Below are positions 1-10,869 of a DNA stretch of 64,000 nt, piece after piece. Under the pieces are notes generated by a model. That model made no database searches and was not told where the DNA came from. It saw only the letters and a program-made list of their open reading frames with translations. Location: contig CAWFLT010000006.1 of the NCBI GenBank assembly GCA_963816795.1, positions 682,001 through 746,000 on the forward strand, given 5' to 3'. The position numbers and the translations under genes are program-made. Origin of the DNA: CAWFLT01 sp963816795. Lineage in GTDB: Bacteria > Acidobacteriota > Vicinamibacteria > Vicinamibacterales > SCN-69-37. Within the stretch, counting starts at the first letter, position 1. Each line of letters starts with the position of its first letter.

Positions 1-3000
1 GGCTGACGACGTCGCTCCGTGAGCCGGCTGCCTCGGGCGCGGCTGCGCCGCTCTCCGGCCGGATCGATCTGTCGCTCGACGACCGGCGATGGTCGCTCAC
101 AGCCGACTCGCGGATCGCCGGCGCCGTGACACTCGCCGCCAACGCCGGAGGCCGCCTCGAGGAAACATTTGCCTCGTCGACGATCGCCGGCCGCGCCGAG
201 CTTCGCGCGGCTGAGATCGACGTGGCGCTGAAGCGGCTCGACACCGCTGGTCTCGGTACCGGCACGAACGGCGCGGTGCGTCGGTACGGCAGTGGCGGCC
301 GTGGATCTCGGCGGCACGATCGGCGCGCCGCGGGCGGCCGGCACCGTGGATGCGAGCAACCTCCGGGTGGGAACCACGGGTCCGGGGTCGGCCTCGGTCC
401 GTTTCGACGCGAGGCCAGGCACGCTCACGCTCGACGCGATCCGGATTGAGGTGGGACCGAACGTCGTCACGGGTCAGGCCGTCGTCGGACTCGACGCCGG
501 CACGCTCAACGGCCAGTTCGACGGCAGTCTCCCGCAGTTGGCAGCGCTCAGCAGCGAACTGCCGGAATTCTGGAGACCGGAGGGTTCCGCGCGGCGTCGG
601 TGGTCGTCTGGCCGGCACACTGACGAATCCGACGGTGGACGTGACCGTCGCGTCCGACGATCTGCGAGTGGCGGACCAGGCGTTTCAGTCCGTTCGCTCG
701 ACACTTCAACTCGCCGATCGCATCGTCACCGTCAGCACGCTCGAGGTCTCGCAGGGCGAGGGACGGCTGACAGCGAGCGGGCGGTACACGCTGAAGGACC
801 GCCGCTATACGTTTGACGCCAGCGGCACCGGACTGACCATTGCTGCCACGCCGATGCACGCGCGCTTCGATCTGCGGGCCGCTGGCGCCGGAGTCATCGA
901 TCGGCCGCAAGCTGAAGGCACGATCGACTTCAGTCGCCTGGACTGGGGCGCGTACTCGCTCGGCCGCACGCGCGCCGACGTGGTGCTTTCCGGCGGCCGC
1001 CTGCAGGTCCAGTCGACCGTGCCGTCGCTCGGCAGCCGCGTTGACGGCACGATCGATCTCGATGCACGTACGTTCTCGGCGACCGCGGCCGTCGTCAACG
1101 CCGACCTGGCGACGCTCACTCGCGTGTCCCGAGCGGAGTCGAGGGACGCCGCGGATCCGGCCGCCCGCGGTGCGCCAGGGGAATCGCCGCAGTCCGGCCC
1201 GATCGCGCTCTCGGGCACGGTGAACCTGCAGGCGACTGCCAACGGTCCCCTGAACGATTTGGCGGCAATCAATGCGTCGGTTGAGCTGGCCCCGGCGGAC
1301 ACGATCGTCAACGGCGTTCCCGTCCGGCTCGAACGCCCGGCCACGCTGCGTCACGAAAAGGGCCAGATCGTGGCCGAAGGGCTCGACCTTCGTTTCGGGG
1401 ACAGCATCGTCTCCGCCCGTGGCCGGCTAGGCGCGCCGCGCGACAGCGGCGAGGCCCTTCACATCGAGCTCACCGGATCGGTGGCCGACCTCATGAAATT
1501 CGCCAAATTCGCTCCCACCGCGGCCGGGCTCGATGGGTCCGGCGCCGTGAAGCTGCGCCTGCAGGCGGCCGGATCGATGGCCACGCCTGAGGTGACCGGC
1601 AGTCTCACGTTATCGGACGGCTCGCTGACGACGGGAGACCTGCCGCCGGTGAGCGATATCGCCGTGGCCGCCACGTACGCCGGCGGACGACTGGAGGTGA
1701 CTCAGATCGCCGGCCGATGGCAGGGCGCCGGGATTTCGGGAACGGCCCGGATTCCGATCGGTGTCTTCTGGCCTGCGGAGCGGCCGGCCTTTGTCGCGTC
1801 GCTGCCCGACGCGGCGGGATCCGCGTCGAGCACGTTGCGGCTGACCTCGATCACACAGGAAGCCCTCGCGCCGTTCGTGGATCGCGCGACCGTCGATGCG
1901 ATCGCGGGACAGGTTGACCTCGTCGCGACGATCGAAGCGAGCAGCTTCGATCTAGCGGGCGTGAGCGGCGAGATGACGCTCGAGCGTGCCGAGATGGAGA
2001 TCGCGCGCGTTGCGATCCGGCAAGCATCGCCGACGCGGCTGCGCCTGGCCAATCGGCGCCTTGACGTGGTGTCGTGGAGCTGGACGGGCTCCGGGAGCCA
2101 GCTCGACGTCAGCGGTTCCGTGCAATTGCCGGACGAGGTCCCGGACCTCAACCTGATGGTCAAGGGCGCGATCGATCTGCGCATGCTCGGAGTATTCGTG
2201 CCGGACGTCGGCGTCGTCGGCCAGGCGACTGTCGACCTCCGTGCGACCGGTCTTGCGACTGATCCCGCGATCGAGGGCGAGATCGGGATCTCGAATGTCG
2301 AGGTCGCGATCAGGCGTCAACGAATCGCGATCACGGATCTCCAGGGCGGGGCGACGCTCACGCCCCATCGCGTGCAGCTCCGCGGCGTCACGGCCAGCGC
2401 GAACGGCGGAGAGGTTCGTGCGGAAGGTGACTTCGCGTACGGCAAGGGCACGGCGCAGGGGGCCAAACTGACGCTGACCGGGCGCGGCATGGCGTTCGAG
2501 CTCGTCGATGGCCTGCGCACCGATGTGGACGCCGATCTCACGCTCGGCGTGGCGGGCGGAGAACGATCGATCGCTGGCAAGGTCACGATTCTGCGCGGCG
2601 ACTATCGGCGGCGCCTGCGCCTCCTCGACCTGATCGGCACTGGCGGGGCGGCGGCTGCGCCACCGGCGCCAGCCGGGCCAGGTGCACTGGACGATGTCCG
2701 GCTCGACATCTCGGTGGCCACGGCCGACGACATCATCGTGGACAACAACTACGGACGGCTCGAGCTCGCCAGCCAGCTGACGGTCGCCGGCACCCTGGCC
2801 AAGCCTGTGCTGGCCGGGCGGCTGAGCCTGGGCGAAGGCGGCCGGGTGTTTCTCGGGGGACGGACGTACGAGGTGCGGCGCGGCACCATCGCCTTCACGA
2901 ACCCGGCCGAGATCGAGCCGGTCCTGGACCTCGCGCTCGAGACGCGCGTTCAGCAGGACGACATCACGCTCGAAATCACGGGCACTCCGGACACGCTGGA

Positions 3001-5692
3001 TGTCAGTCTGCGCAGCCCCGGTCTCAGCCAGGAGGATGCCGTCTCGCTCCTCTTGACGGGCCAGCTTGCCGACGACACGACAGTCACCTATGCCGACATC
3101 GCCCAGGGGCAGCTGCTGGTGCTCCTGTCGGGAGAAATTCTCGGGGCGGCGGGGCAGCGTGTCGGACTCGATTCGGTTCGCGTCAGTCAGGGCCTCGGCG
3201 CCGCGGCGTCCACGTTCGATCTGCTCGCCACGGAATCGAATCCCGATGCCCGGCTGACGATCTCGAAGCACCTCAGCCGCGAGGTCGAGCTCATCGTGTC
3301 GCAGAACCTGCGTGAGACCGGCGACATCACCTGGATTCTGGCGTATCGGCCGACGCGCCGCATCGACCTGCGCGCGACGACCGACGACGACGACAGCCGG
3401 ACGTACGAGTTCAGGCACGAGGTGCCGTTTGGTGGCCGCGGATCGGCGAGCGAGGCCCGCAGGCCGGCGCGTCCGCCAATGCCTCGCGTCGGCGGCGTCG
3501 AGGTCCGTGGTGCGCCCGCCACGCTCGCGAGCGATCTGCGCCGGATGCTGCGCGTCGAGGCCGGCGATCGCTTCGATTTCTATCGCTGGCAGGAGGATCG
3601 CGATCGGCTCGTCGCCGCGCTGCACGAGCGCGGCTACCTCGAGGCGCGCGTCGCCGCGCGGCGCCGCGACTCCGGCGCGAATGCGATTCTCCTGGACTAC
3701 GACATCACGCCCGGCCCCCGCACCACGCTCGAGGTCGAGGGCTTCGCCCTGCGGGAGCGCGCCATCGCCGACATGAAGGCGGCCTGGACCGAAGCGCTGT
3801 TCGACGACTTTCTCAAGGAGGACCTCGAAATCGTCGCGAAGCGCGCGCTGGTCGCCGCCGGCCATCTGACGGCGGAGATCGTGATCACCGTTCGCAGCCC
3901 GGCACCCGACGAAAAGTCTGTGCTCGTCCGGATGGTGCCCGGCCCGCGCTTCGACGAGCGCCATCTGTCCTTCGAAGGCAATATCGCGGTGCCGTCAGAG
4001 GCGCTCACGGAGATCGTCCGCGTTCGCGACCTCGAGGTCGAGGCCTGGCTGGACCGCGCCCGGCTGGCATCGACCCTCGAGGATCACTACCGGTCGCTCG
4101 GCTACCTCTCTGTGACCACCACGGTCGAGTCGCCTGTGTTCGACGGCGCGTCCGCCAGCCTCCCGGTACGGATCGAGGAGGGACCGCTGTATCGCGTGGG
4201 CGAGATAAGCGTGGACGGCGCGGCGCCCAGGTCGGCCGATGAGGTGCGAAAGGTGTTCGGGCTCTCCGCCGGATCCGAGTACCGTCCTGCGTCGGTCGAG
4301 CCGGCGCGCCGCAAGGTCGAGACCGACTACCTGAGCCGCGGGCACAACAGGGCCCGGGTGCGGACAACGGTCCGGCCCGATCGTGCACAGGCACGCGTGG
4401 ATCTCTCCCTCACGATCGACGCGGGACCGCAACAGGTGCTGGAGGCGGTAGACGTCAGCGGCGCCGGATTCACCAGCAAGGGCACCATCAACTGGGCGCT
4501 GAAACTGCCGATTGGCCGGCCGATCGGCCTCGGCGACGTGTACAGCGCGCAGAAGCGCCTCTACGACACTGGCGTCTTTCAATCGGTCGACCTGTCGCTG
4601 ACGCCCGTCACCACCGGCGCGGCGCCCGCCGGCGTCCAGCCTGTGCGCGCCACGGTGACGCTGCGGGAGCTCCCGCGCTTCCGTCTCCGCTACGGTTTCC
4701 GTCTGACCGACCTGGCAGAACCCGAAAGTGAGATGAGACAGGTGCACCCGGGGTTCGTCACGGACCTGCTCGATCGGAACCTGTTCGGCCGCGCCATCAC
4801 GGGAGGCATCGCGGGACAGATCGAATCGGACCGCACGATCGGGCGCGCCTTCGTCTCGGTGCCCTCGGTCTTCGGTCGTGCCCTCATCACCAACGTCTTT
4901 CTCACGCAGTCGCGGGAAGAGATCGCCCCGCAAGACGAGATCGCCTTCATCGACCGGACGTTGGAGCTCACGATCGAACAGAAGCTGAAACCGGCGAAGA
5001 AAATGGCGATTACCTACGGGTTCAGCTTCGGTCGAAAACACGTGTACGAGTCCAACCCGGATCTGGATTCACCGCTGCCCCCACTCGACCTCAGCACCGA
5101 CATCGCGCGGCTGACGAGCACCTACGCGTGGGATACGCGCGACGATCCCACTAACGCGTCGCGCGGCTGGTTCCACTCCTCGGGACTCGAGTATGGGATC
5201 GAAGCGCTCGGCAGCGACCTGCGTTTCATCCGGTATCTGGCTCAGCAGTACTACTTCAAGCGTGCCGGTGCGCGGGTCGTGCTCGCCTCGGCGTTCCGCG
5301 TGGGAGCCGGCCGCGGTTTCGAACAGGAACTGATCCGGAGCGAGCGTTTCTTCGCGGGCGGCGGCACGAGCGTGCGCGGCTTTGACGAGGATGGGCTCGG
5401 CCCGCAGAGCGTGCTCGGCGGGGCTGTTGGCGGGGACGCTCTCCTGGTCTTCAACCAGGAACTGCGCGTGCGGCCGCGCCGCTGGCTCGGCGCCGTGTTC
5501 TTCTTCGACGCCGGCAATGTCTTCGCCCGGGCGAGCGAGATGTCGTTCGGCGACCTCGAGGCGGGAGCCGGCGCCGGGGTGCGGCTCATCTCGCCGTTCG
5601 CGATCCTCCGCGTCGATTTCGGTGTCCCGTTGACGAGCCGGAACAGGCAGACGCGCGGGCTCTGGTACTTCGGGATCGGCCACACGTTCTGA
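1..5692 (+). CDS. TamB-like (DUF490) translocation module fused to a five-POTRA Omp85/TamA barrel; 5' partial, two frameshifts
   Basis: This is an envelope-spanning protein. A long repetitive beta-rich TamB/AsmA-type region, predicted to be periplasmic, is followed by an outer-membrane Omp85 barrel. The gene begins before the window. TamB-like sequence is read in frame 3 up to about 285, frame 1 to about 585, then frame 2 without interruption to the stop at 5690-5692. The TamB C-terminal signature region lies near 2680-3440. Five POTRA-like units follow, each closing with a G-P turn such as DYDITPGP, VRMVPGP, VRIEEGP, LTIDAGP. The barrel carries the Omp85 loop-6 VRGF motif near 5371 and ends with a C-terminal Phe (GIGHTF). 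TamB and TamA are normally two proteins that work together in outer-membrane protein or lipid transport. Here they share one uninterrupted frame. The two upstream frameshifts look like sequence errors. Confidence 0.85.
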
Positions 5693-5769
5693 GGGGTCAG
5701 ACCGGGGTCAGACCGGGGTCAGACCCGAACCCCAGGGCTCTGACCCCGGTCTGACCCCGGTCTGACCCC
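5693..5769. repeat. 77-bp palindrome built from three GGGGTCAGACC units
   Basis: Directly after the stop codon of the TamB-Omp85 gene, a 30-nt arm (5693-5722) of 11-mer GGGGTCAGACC units pairs perfectly with 5740-5769 across a 17-nt loop. It could act as a very strong transcript-end hairpin, although no T-run follows. It resembles REP-type palindromes mobilised by IS200-like (RAYT) transposases. That mobile origin is an inference; no transposase is nearby. Confidence 0.85.
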
Positions 5770-5831
5770 CTGAGGCACTGACTAACGCAGCCGCCCTGGC
5801 CGCGATTGAACTTTTTGCTCCACCCAGACGT

Positions 5832-5861
5832 TGAACACTGTTAGGATAGTGAACACTGTTC
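5832..5861. promoter_or_regulatory. Putative TetR operator: two copies of TGAACACTGTT
   Basis: The 11-mer TGAACACTGTT occurs at 5832-5842 and 5850-5860, 18 bp apart. Each contains the dyad AACA-N-TGTT, and the second extends to GAACACTGTTC. The pair lies about 45 bp upstream of the TetR start, a usual position for an autoregulatory site that would also control the downstream pump genes. Confidence 0.6.
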
Positions 5862-5905
5862 GTCTATTGATGCTTGTTCAATGACGCAGCGAGAGGGGAC
5901 GACCG

Positions 5906-6593
5906 ATGGGCGTAAAAGAGCGTCAGGAACGGGACCGGGAGGAGGTGCGGAGCAGGATTCTGGACGCCGCCCGGGAGCTGTTCGTCGCCGAGGGCTACCG
6001 CAACGTGTCCATCCGCAAGATCGCGGAAAAGGTCGAGTACAGCCCCGCGGCCCTCTACAGCTACTTTCCGAGCAAGGACGACCTGTTCTTCGCGCTCGCC
6101 GAGGAAGGCTTCCGCAAGCTCTTCGAGTTCACGAACGACCCGGCCGTCACCACCGGCGATCCGCTGACCGCCATCCGTCACGGCTTCATGCGCTACTACC
6201 AGTTCAGTCGCGCGCATCCGGAGTACTTCGAGCTGATGTTCGTGGACCGCAGCGTCCCGAAGATCAGCCACGAATGGGAAGCGCTTCGGTTTCGTGGAGC
6301 AGATGATCGACGAGGTCTGCGCGGTGATTAAGCGCGGCATCGACCAGGGCCTGTTCCCGTCCGACACCAATCCGGATGTCGCGTTTCACATTCTGTGGGC
6401 GGCGATTCATGGGCCGGCGACGGTCGCGGTCTGCGATCGTCTGGCGCCCGACGAAAATCCTGACGCGCTTGCGCGCGACACCCTGGAGGCGGCGATCGCC
6501 GGGCTTCGTGCGGGCATCCGCACGACGTTCACGCCATCCAAGTGCCATTCCCCGTCCGTTGCCGGCGTTCCCGTGGAGAAGAGCGATGCGTAG
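5906..6593 (+). CDS. TetR/AcrR family transcriptional regulator (one frameshift)
   Basis: Predicted repressor of the adjoining RND efflux operon. The N-terminus has a TetR helix-turn-helix (ILDAARELFVAEGYRNVSIRKIA, then YSPAALYSYFPSKDDL), about residues 12-60. An all-helical ligand-binding region follows. The frame changes near 6285: the helical domain continues from about 6294 (EVCAVIKRGIDQGLF) to the stop at 6591-6593, giving a composite of about 228 aa, normal for the family. A GAGAGGGG purine tract precedes the ATG at 5906. The last 8 nt overlap the adaptor gene start, so regulator and pump are probably one transcript. Two dyads just upstream are candidate operators. Confidence 0.85.
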
Positions 6594-7733
6594 TTCGAGA
6601 GTGTTCTGGATTCTTGCGGTGACGACCGCCACGGCCACGGCCGCCGCCGGCACGTCCGGCTGCGCGAGCGAGCGCGTGTCGGGCGCCACCGCTGACGGAG
6701 GCGACACTCCCGGCCGTTGCGGTGGTGCGCGCAGACAACGGCACGCTGGAGACCGCGATCGAGCTGTCGGGCAACCTCGCGCCGGAGACGCGCGTCGACA
6801 TCCGGTCCAAGCTCCCGGGCACGCTCGACAAGGTGCTGGTGCAGCTTGGCGCCGCGGTGACTGAAGGGCAGACGCTGGCCACGCTCGATCGCCGCGAGAT
6901 TGACGCGCAGGTGGATGCGGCCGTGGCGGCGGTCGCGGTGGTGCGCGCCGGCGTCGATGCGGCGGACGCCGCGTTCGAGAACGCCGGGCAGGAAGTGGAA
7001 CGGGCCCGCGGCCTGTACGAGAAGGGCGCGATTCCCAAGCAGCGGCTCGAAGCCGCTGAAATGCAGTGGCGCGCGTCCAAGGCGCAGCGCGATCTGGCCG
7101 CCGCCAACGTGGAGCAGGCCAATGCCGCCCTCCGGCGCGCGCGCGAGATGCAGCGGGACGCCACGCTTCGGGCGCCCGTGGCGGGCGTCATCGTGGCGCG
7201 CAACTTCGACGCCGGCAGTCTGGTGGGACCCGGCGGCGATCCGATCATGGCCGTCGCCGACCTGCGCACGCTGAAGCTCGAGGCCGGCGTCTCCGAGCTC
7301 GAGGCCGGCCGCCTGAAGGCCGGCGCGCTCGCGCGCGTCACCGTTGCAGGCGCAGCCCGGCGAGGTGTTCGACGGACGCGTGGCCGCCGTCGCGCCGGAA
7401 GTCGACGCGCGCAATCGCCACTTCCGCGTGGAGATCAGGGTCGCGAACAAGGGCGGCGCGATGCTGAGCGGCATGTACGCCACCGCGCGCATCCCGACCG
7501 CGACCGCCGAGGGACCGATCGTGCCGCGCGAAGCCGTGTTCGATCGCGACGGCGGGCGCGCCGTCTACCGCGTTCAGGGCGACACGGTGTCGATTGTGAC
7601 GGTCACCGAAGGACTGAGCGACGGCAAGCGCGTCGTGCTGACGTCGGGTGTGCAACGTGGCGACACGATTGTGTCCGACGCCCGGCGCGAGGTCGTGAAC
7701 GGCAGCCGCGTGCGCGTCGTGCAAAGTCGCTGA
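6586..7733 (+). CDS. RND efflux periplasmic adaptor (membrane fusion protein), two frameshifts
   Basis: Periplasmic adaptor linking the RND pump to the outer-membrane channel. The start at 6586 gives a signal sequence ending in a lipobox-like TSGC, so a lipid anchor is likely. The frame moves near 6700 and again near 7345. The intact parts show, in order, a biotinyl-lipoyl half motif (GTLDKVLVQLGAAVTEGQTLATLD), a long alpha-hairpin (QVDAAVAAVAVV to LRRAREMQRDA), the second lipoyl half (LRAPVAGVI) and a beta-barrel/membrane-proximal domain up to VRVVQSR. Composite length is about 382 aa, typical of the family. It lies between the TetR regulator (8-nt overlap) and the pump (35-bp gap). Confidence 0.88.
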
Positions 7734-7768
7734 ATCTGTCGAACAACTGATCAGTCGAGCGTTTCGTT

Positions 7769-10700
7769 ATGTGGATCTCAGATACCTCCATCAAGCGTCC
7801 TGTCTTTGCCACGATGTTCATCCTCAGCTTCGTGGTGCTGGGGCTCGTGTCGATGACGCGGCTCGGGATCGACCTGTTTCCGGCGGTCGACTTCCCTTTC
7901 GTCAACATCTCCACGGTCTATCCCGGCGCGTCGCCCGAGGAAGTCGAGACGCTCGTCACCAAGCCGATCGAGGACGCGGTGGCCGGCATCGAAGGCGTGA
8001 AGCGCGTCGAGTCGAACTCCAGTGAGGGCTTCTCCCGCGTCGGCATCGAATTCAAGCTCGGTCTCGATGCGCAGGGCTCCGCGGCCGAGGTTCGGGAGAA
8101 AGTGGCCGCCATTCGCTTCCGGCTGCCGAAGGAAATAGAAGACCCGACGATCGCGCGCTTCGACGTGGCCGCGTTGCCCGTGGCGACGTACGCCGTGTCG
8201 TCCACGCTCCCCGCCGACAAGACGCGGCTGCTGGTCGAGGACCAGGTGAAGCCGCTGCTGCAGCAGGTGGACGGCGTCGCCGGCGTCGAGGTGAACGGCG
8301 GCCTCGTGCGCGAGATTCAGGTGAATCTCGATCCGCGCCGGCTCGAAGCCCTGGAATTGCCGATCTCCGCCGTCAGCGAGGCGCTCGCGGCGGCCAACCT
8401 CGATGTGCCGGGCGGCACCATCACCGCGGGCGGCAAGGACGTGGTGCTCCGCACGAAGGGCGAGTTCACCAGCATCGACGAAATCGGCAACGTCATCCTG
8501 CGCTCGACCGGCGGCTCGACGGTTCGGCTGCGCGATGTGGCGGCGGTGGTGGACGGCTACGAGGACCGGACGACCACGACGCGCCTGAACGGCGTGGACG
8601 CGGTGTCGTTCGCCGTCCGGAAACAGGCCGGCGGCAATACCGTCGCCATTACCGACCGGATCAACGCCGTGCTGGCGAAGAACGCCGCGGCGTTTCCGGA
8701 CCTGACCATCAAGCCGATTCACGAAGACGCGCGCTTCATTCGCTCCAACCTGGAAGACGTGCGCCTGAACATCGTCTTCGGCGGCGTCATGGCCGTGCTG
8801 ATCGTGTTCGTGTTCATGCGCGACTGGCGGTCCACGCTGATCACGGCGCTGGCGCTGCCGACGTCCGTGATCGCCACGTTCTTCTTCATGTGGGCCGCAG
8901 GCTTCACGCTGAACATGATGACGCTGATGGCGATCTCGCTCGTGATCGGCATCCTCATCGACGACGCCGTGGTCGTGCGCGAGAACATCTACCGCCACAT
9001 GGAGGAGGGCGAAGACCCCATGACCGCGGCCCGCAAGGGCACCGCGGAGATCGGCCTGGCGGTCATGGCGACGACGTTCACCATCCTCGCCGTCTTCCTG
9101 CCGGTGGGATTCATGACCGGCCTGGTCGGCCAGTTCTTCAAGTCGTTCGCGCTCACCGTGGCGTTTGCGGTCGCCATGTCGCTGGTCATCGCGTTCACGC
9201 TCGACCCGATGCTGTCGTCGCGGTTCGTCCGCTACGTGCCGCCGGAAGAGCGCGTTCGCACGCGGATGGGCCGGCTGCTGGAGCGCTGGGGTCAGGCCTA
9301 CGACCGGCTCGATCGCCAGTACTTCAAGGTGCTGCGCTGGGCGCTGGCGCATCCGATCAAGGTGGTGGCGGCCGCGCTCCTCGTGTTCGTGGCCAGTCTC
9401 TCCACGTTGTCGCTCATCGGCACCGAGTTCGTGCCCAACGAGGACCGCGGCGAGTTCGTCGTGATGGTCGACCTGCCGCCGGGCATGGCCTTCGACGAAA
9501 CCGTGAAGAGCGTGTCGGAAGTGGAACGCGTGCTGCTCGACACGCCGGAAGTCCGGCAGGTGTTCACCACGGTGGGCACCGGCGGCCAGATGCGCAAGTC
9601 ACAGCTCCGCGTGCAGACCACGCGGAAGGACGAGCGTCGCGTCAAGCTGGAGGACATCAAGGCGGATCTGCGGACGCGCCTCAAGGCGATCCCGTTTGCG
9701 GAGATCAAGGTCGCCGATCCCGAGTTCATGCAGGGCGCGCCCTACGAGCCGCCGATCAACGTGTACGTGCGCGGCAACGACATGAAGGAGCTGAAGCGCC
9801 TGAGCGACGAGCTGGTCGCGACGCATCCGCGCGATTCCTGGCGCCGTGGACGTGGGCACCACGCTCGTGTCGGGCCAGCCGGAGCTGGTCGCGCACGTCG
9901 ATCGCGCCCGCGCGGCCGACCTCGGCTTCAGCGTGGGATCGGTGGCCACGCAGGTGCGCAGCATGGTGGAAGGACTCGTGCCGAGCAAGCTGCGCGAGGA
10001 GGACCACGAGTTCGACATCCGCGTGCGTCTGGCGCCCGAGTTCCGCAACGACTTCATGGCGCTGGCGGCGGCGCCGATCCATGCGCAGGGCGGCGCCGTC
10101 GTGCGCACGGGCGACCTCGTCCGGATGGAGCCGGGCGTGGGCCCGAGCTCCATCGACCGCGAACAGCGCGTGCGGCAGGCCAAAATCGGCGTCGACCTGC
10201 AGGGACGCGCCCTGGGCGACGTCACGGCCGACATCCAGAAAGTGCTGGACGCGAGCTCGATCCCGGCGACGTTCCAGGTGGGCTTTGCCGGCGACGTGGA
10301 GCTGATGCAGGAGTCGGCGCAGGGGCTGGTGCTGGCGCTGCTGCTGGCCGTCACGTTCATCTACATCGTGCTCGCCTCGCAGTTCGAGTCGTTCACCGAG
10401 CCGATCATCATCATGCTGGCGCTTCCGCTCGCGCTGGTCGGCGCGCTGCTCATGCTGCTCGTCACCGGCCAGCACCTCGGCATGCCCGCGATGATCGGCA
10501 TCGTGATGCTGATGGGGCTCGTGACGAAGAACGCCATTCTTCTCGTCGACCTCACGAACCAGCTGCGGCGCGAGAAGGGCCTCAGTGTCATCGACGCCAT
10601 TCTCGAGGCGGGCCCGGTCCGGCTGCGGCCGATTCTGATGACGACCCTGGCGATGGTGCTGGGCATGTTGCCGTCGGCCTTCGGCGTGGGCGAAGGCGGC

Positions 10701-10869
10701 GAATTTCGTGCGCCGATGTCGCTGGCGACGATTGGCGGATTGATGACGTCCACCCTGCTGACGCTGGTCGTGGTGCCGGTCGCGTATCTGTTGCTCGATC
10801 GACTGCTCGAGCGCATCCGTCACTGGCGCAAGGCGCCGACGCCCGCGATGGCCAAAGCCGTGCGCGTGA
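7769..10869 (+). CDS. RND efflux pump, HAE1/AcrB-like inner-membrane transporter (frameshift; 3' end unresolved)
   Basis: Proton-driven drug/hydrophobe exporter of the inner membrane. It starts with the canonical MWISDTSIKRPVFATM helix. The porter and membrane domains show the TM4 region with the paired acidic residues (GILIDDAVVVREN), as in HAE1 pumps. The frame changes near 9825-9830; the second half resumes as AIPGAVDVGTTL and carries the TM7-12 bundle, including LVTKNAILLVDLTNQLR. In the assembled sequence the second-half frame has no stop until 11030 and runs straight into the signal peptide of the next gene. A TGA in another frame at 10867-10869 is a plausible true end, and that is the end given here. 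Composite length is about 1030 aa, normal for the family. Confidence 0.88.

Noticed and set aside
1952..3964. 670-codon open frame on the minus strand inside the TamB-Omp85 gene
   Set aside because: Antisense shadow created by high G+C; its translation is Arg/Asp/Glu-rich with no domain, and the plus strand carries clear TamB/POTRA sequence.
5693..5769. CRISPR array
   Set aside because: The 11-bp units are contiguous and palindromic, with no unique spacers and no cas genes.
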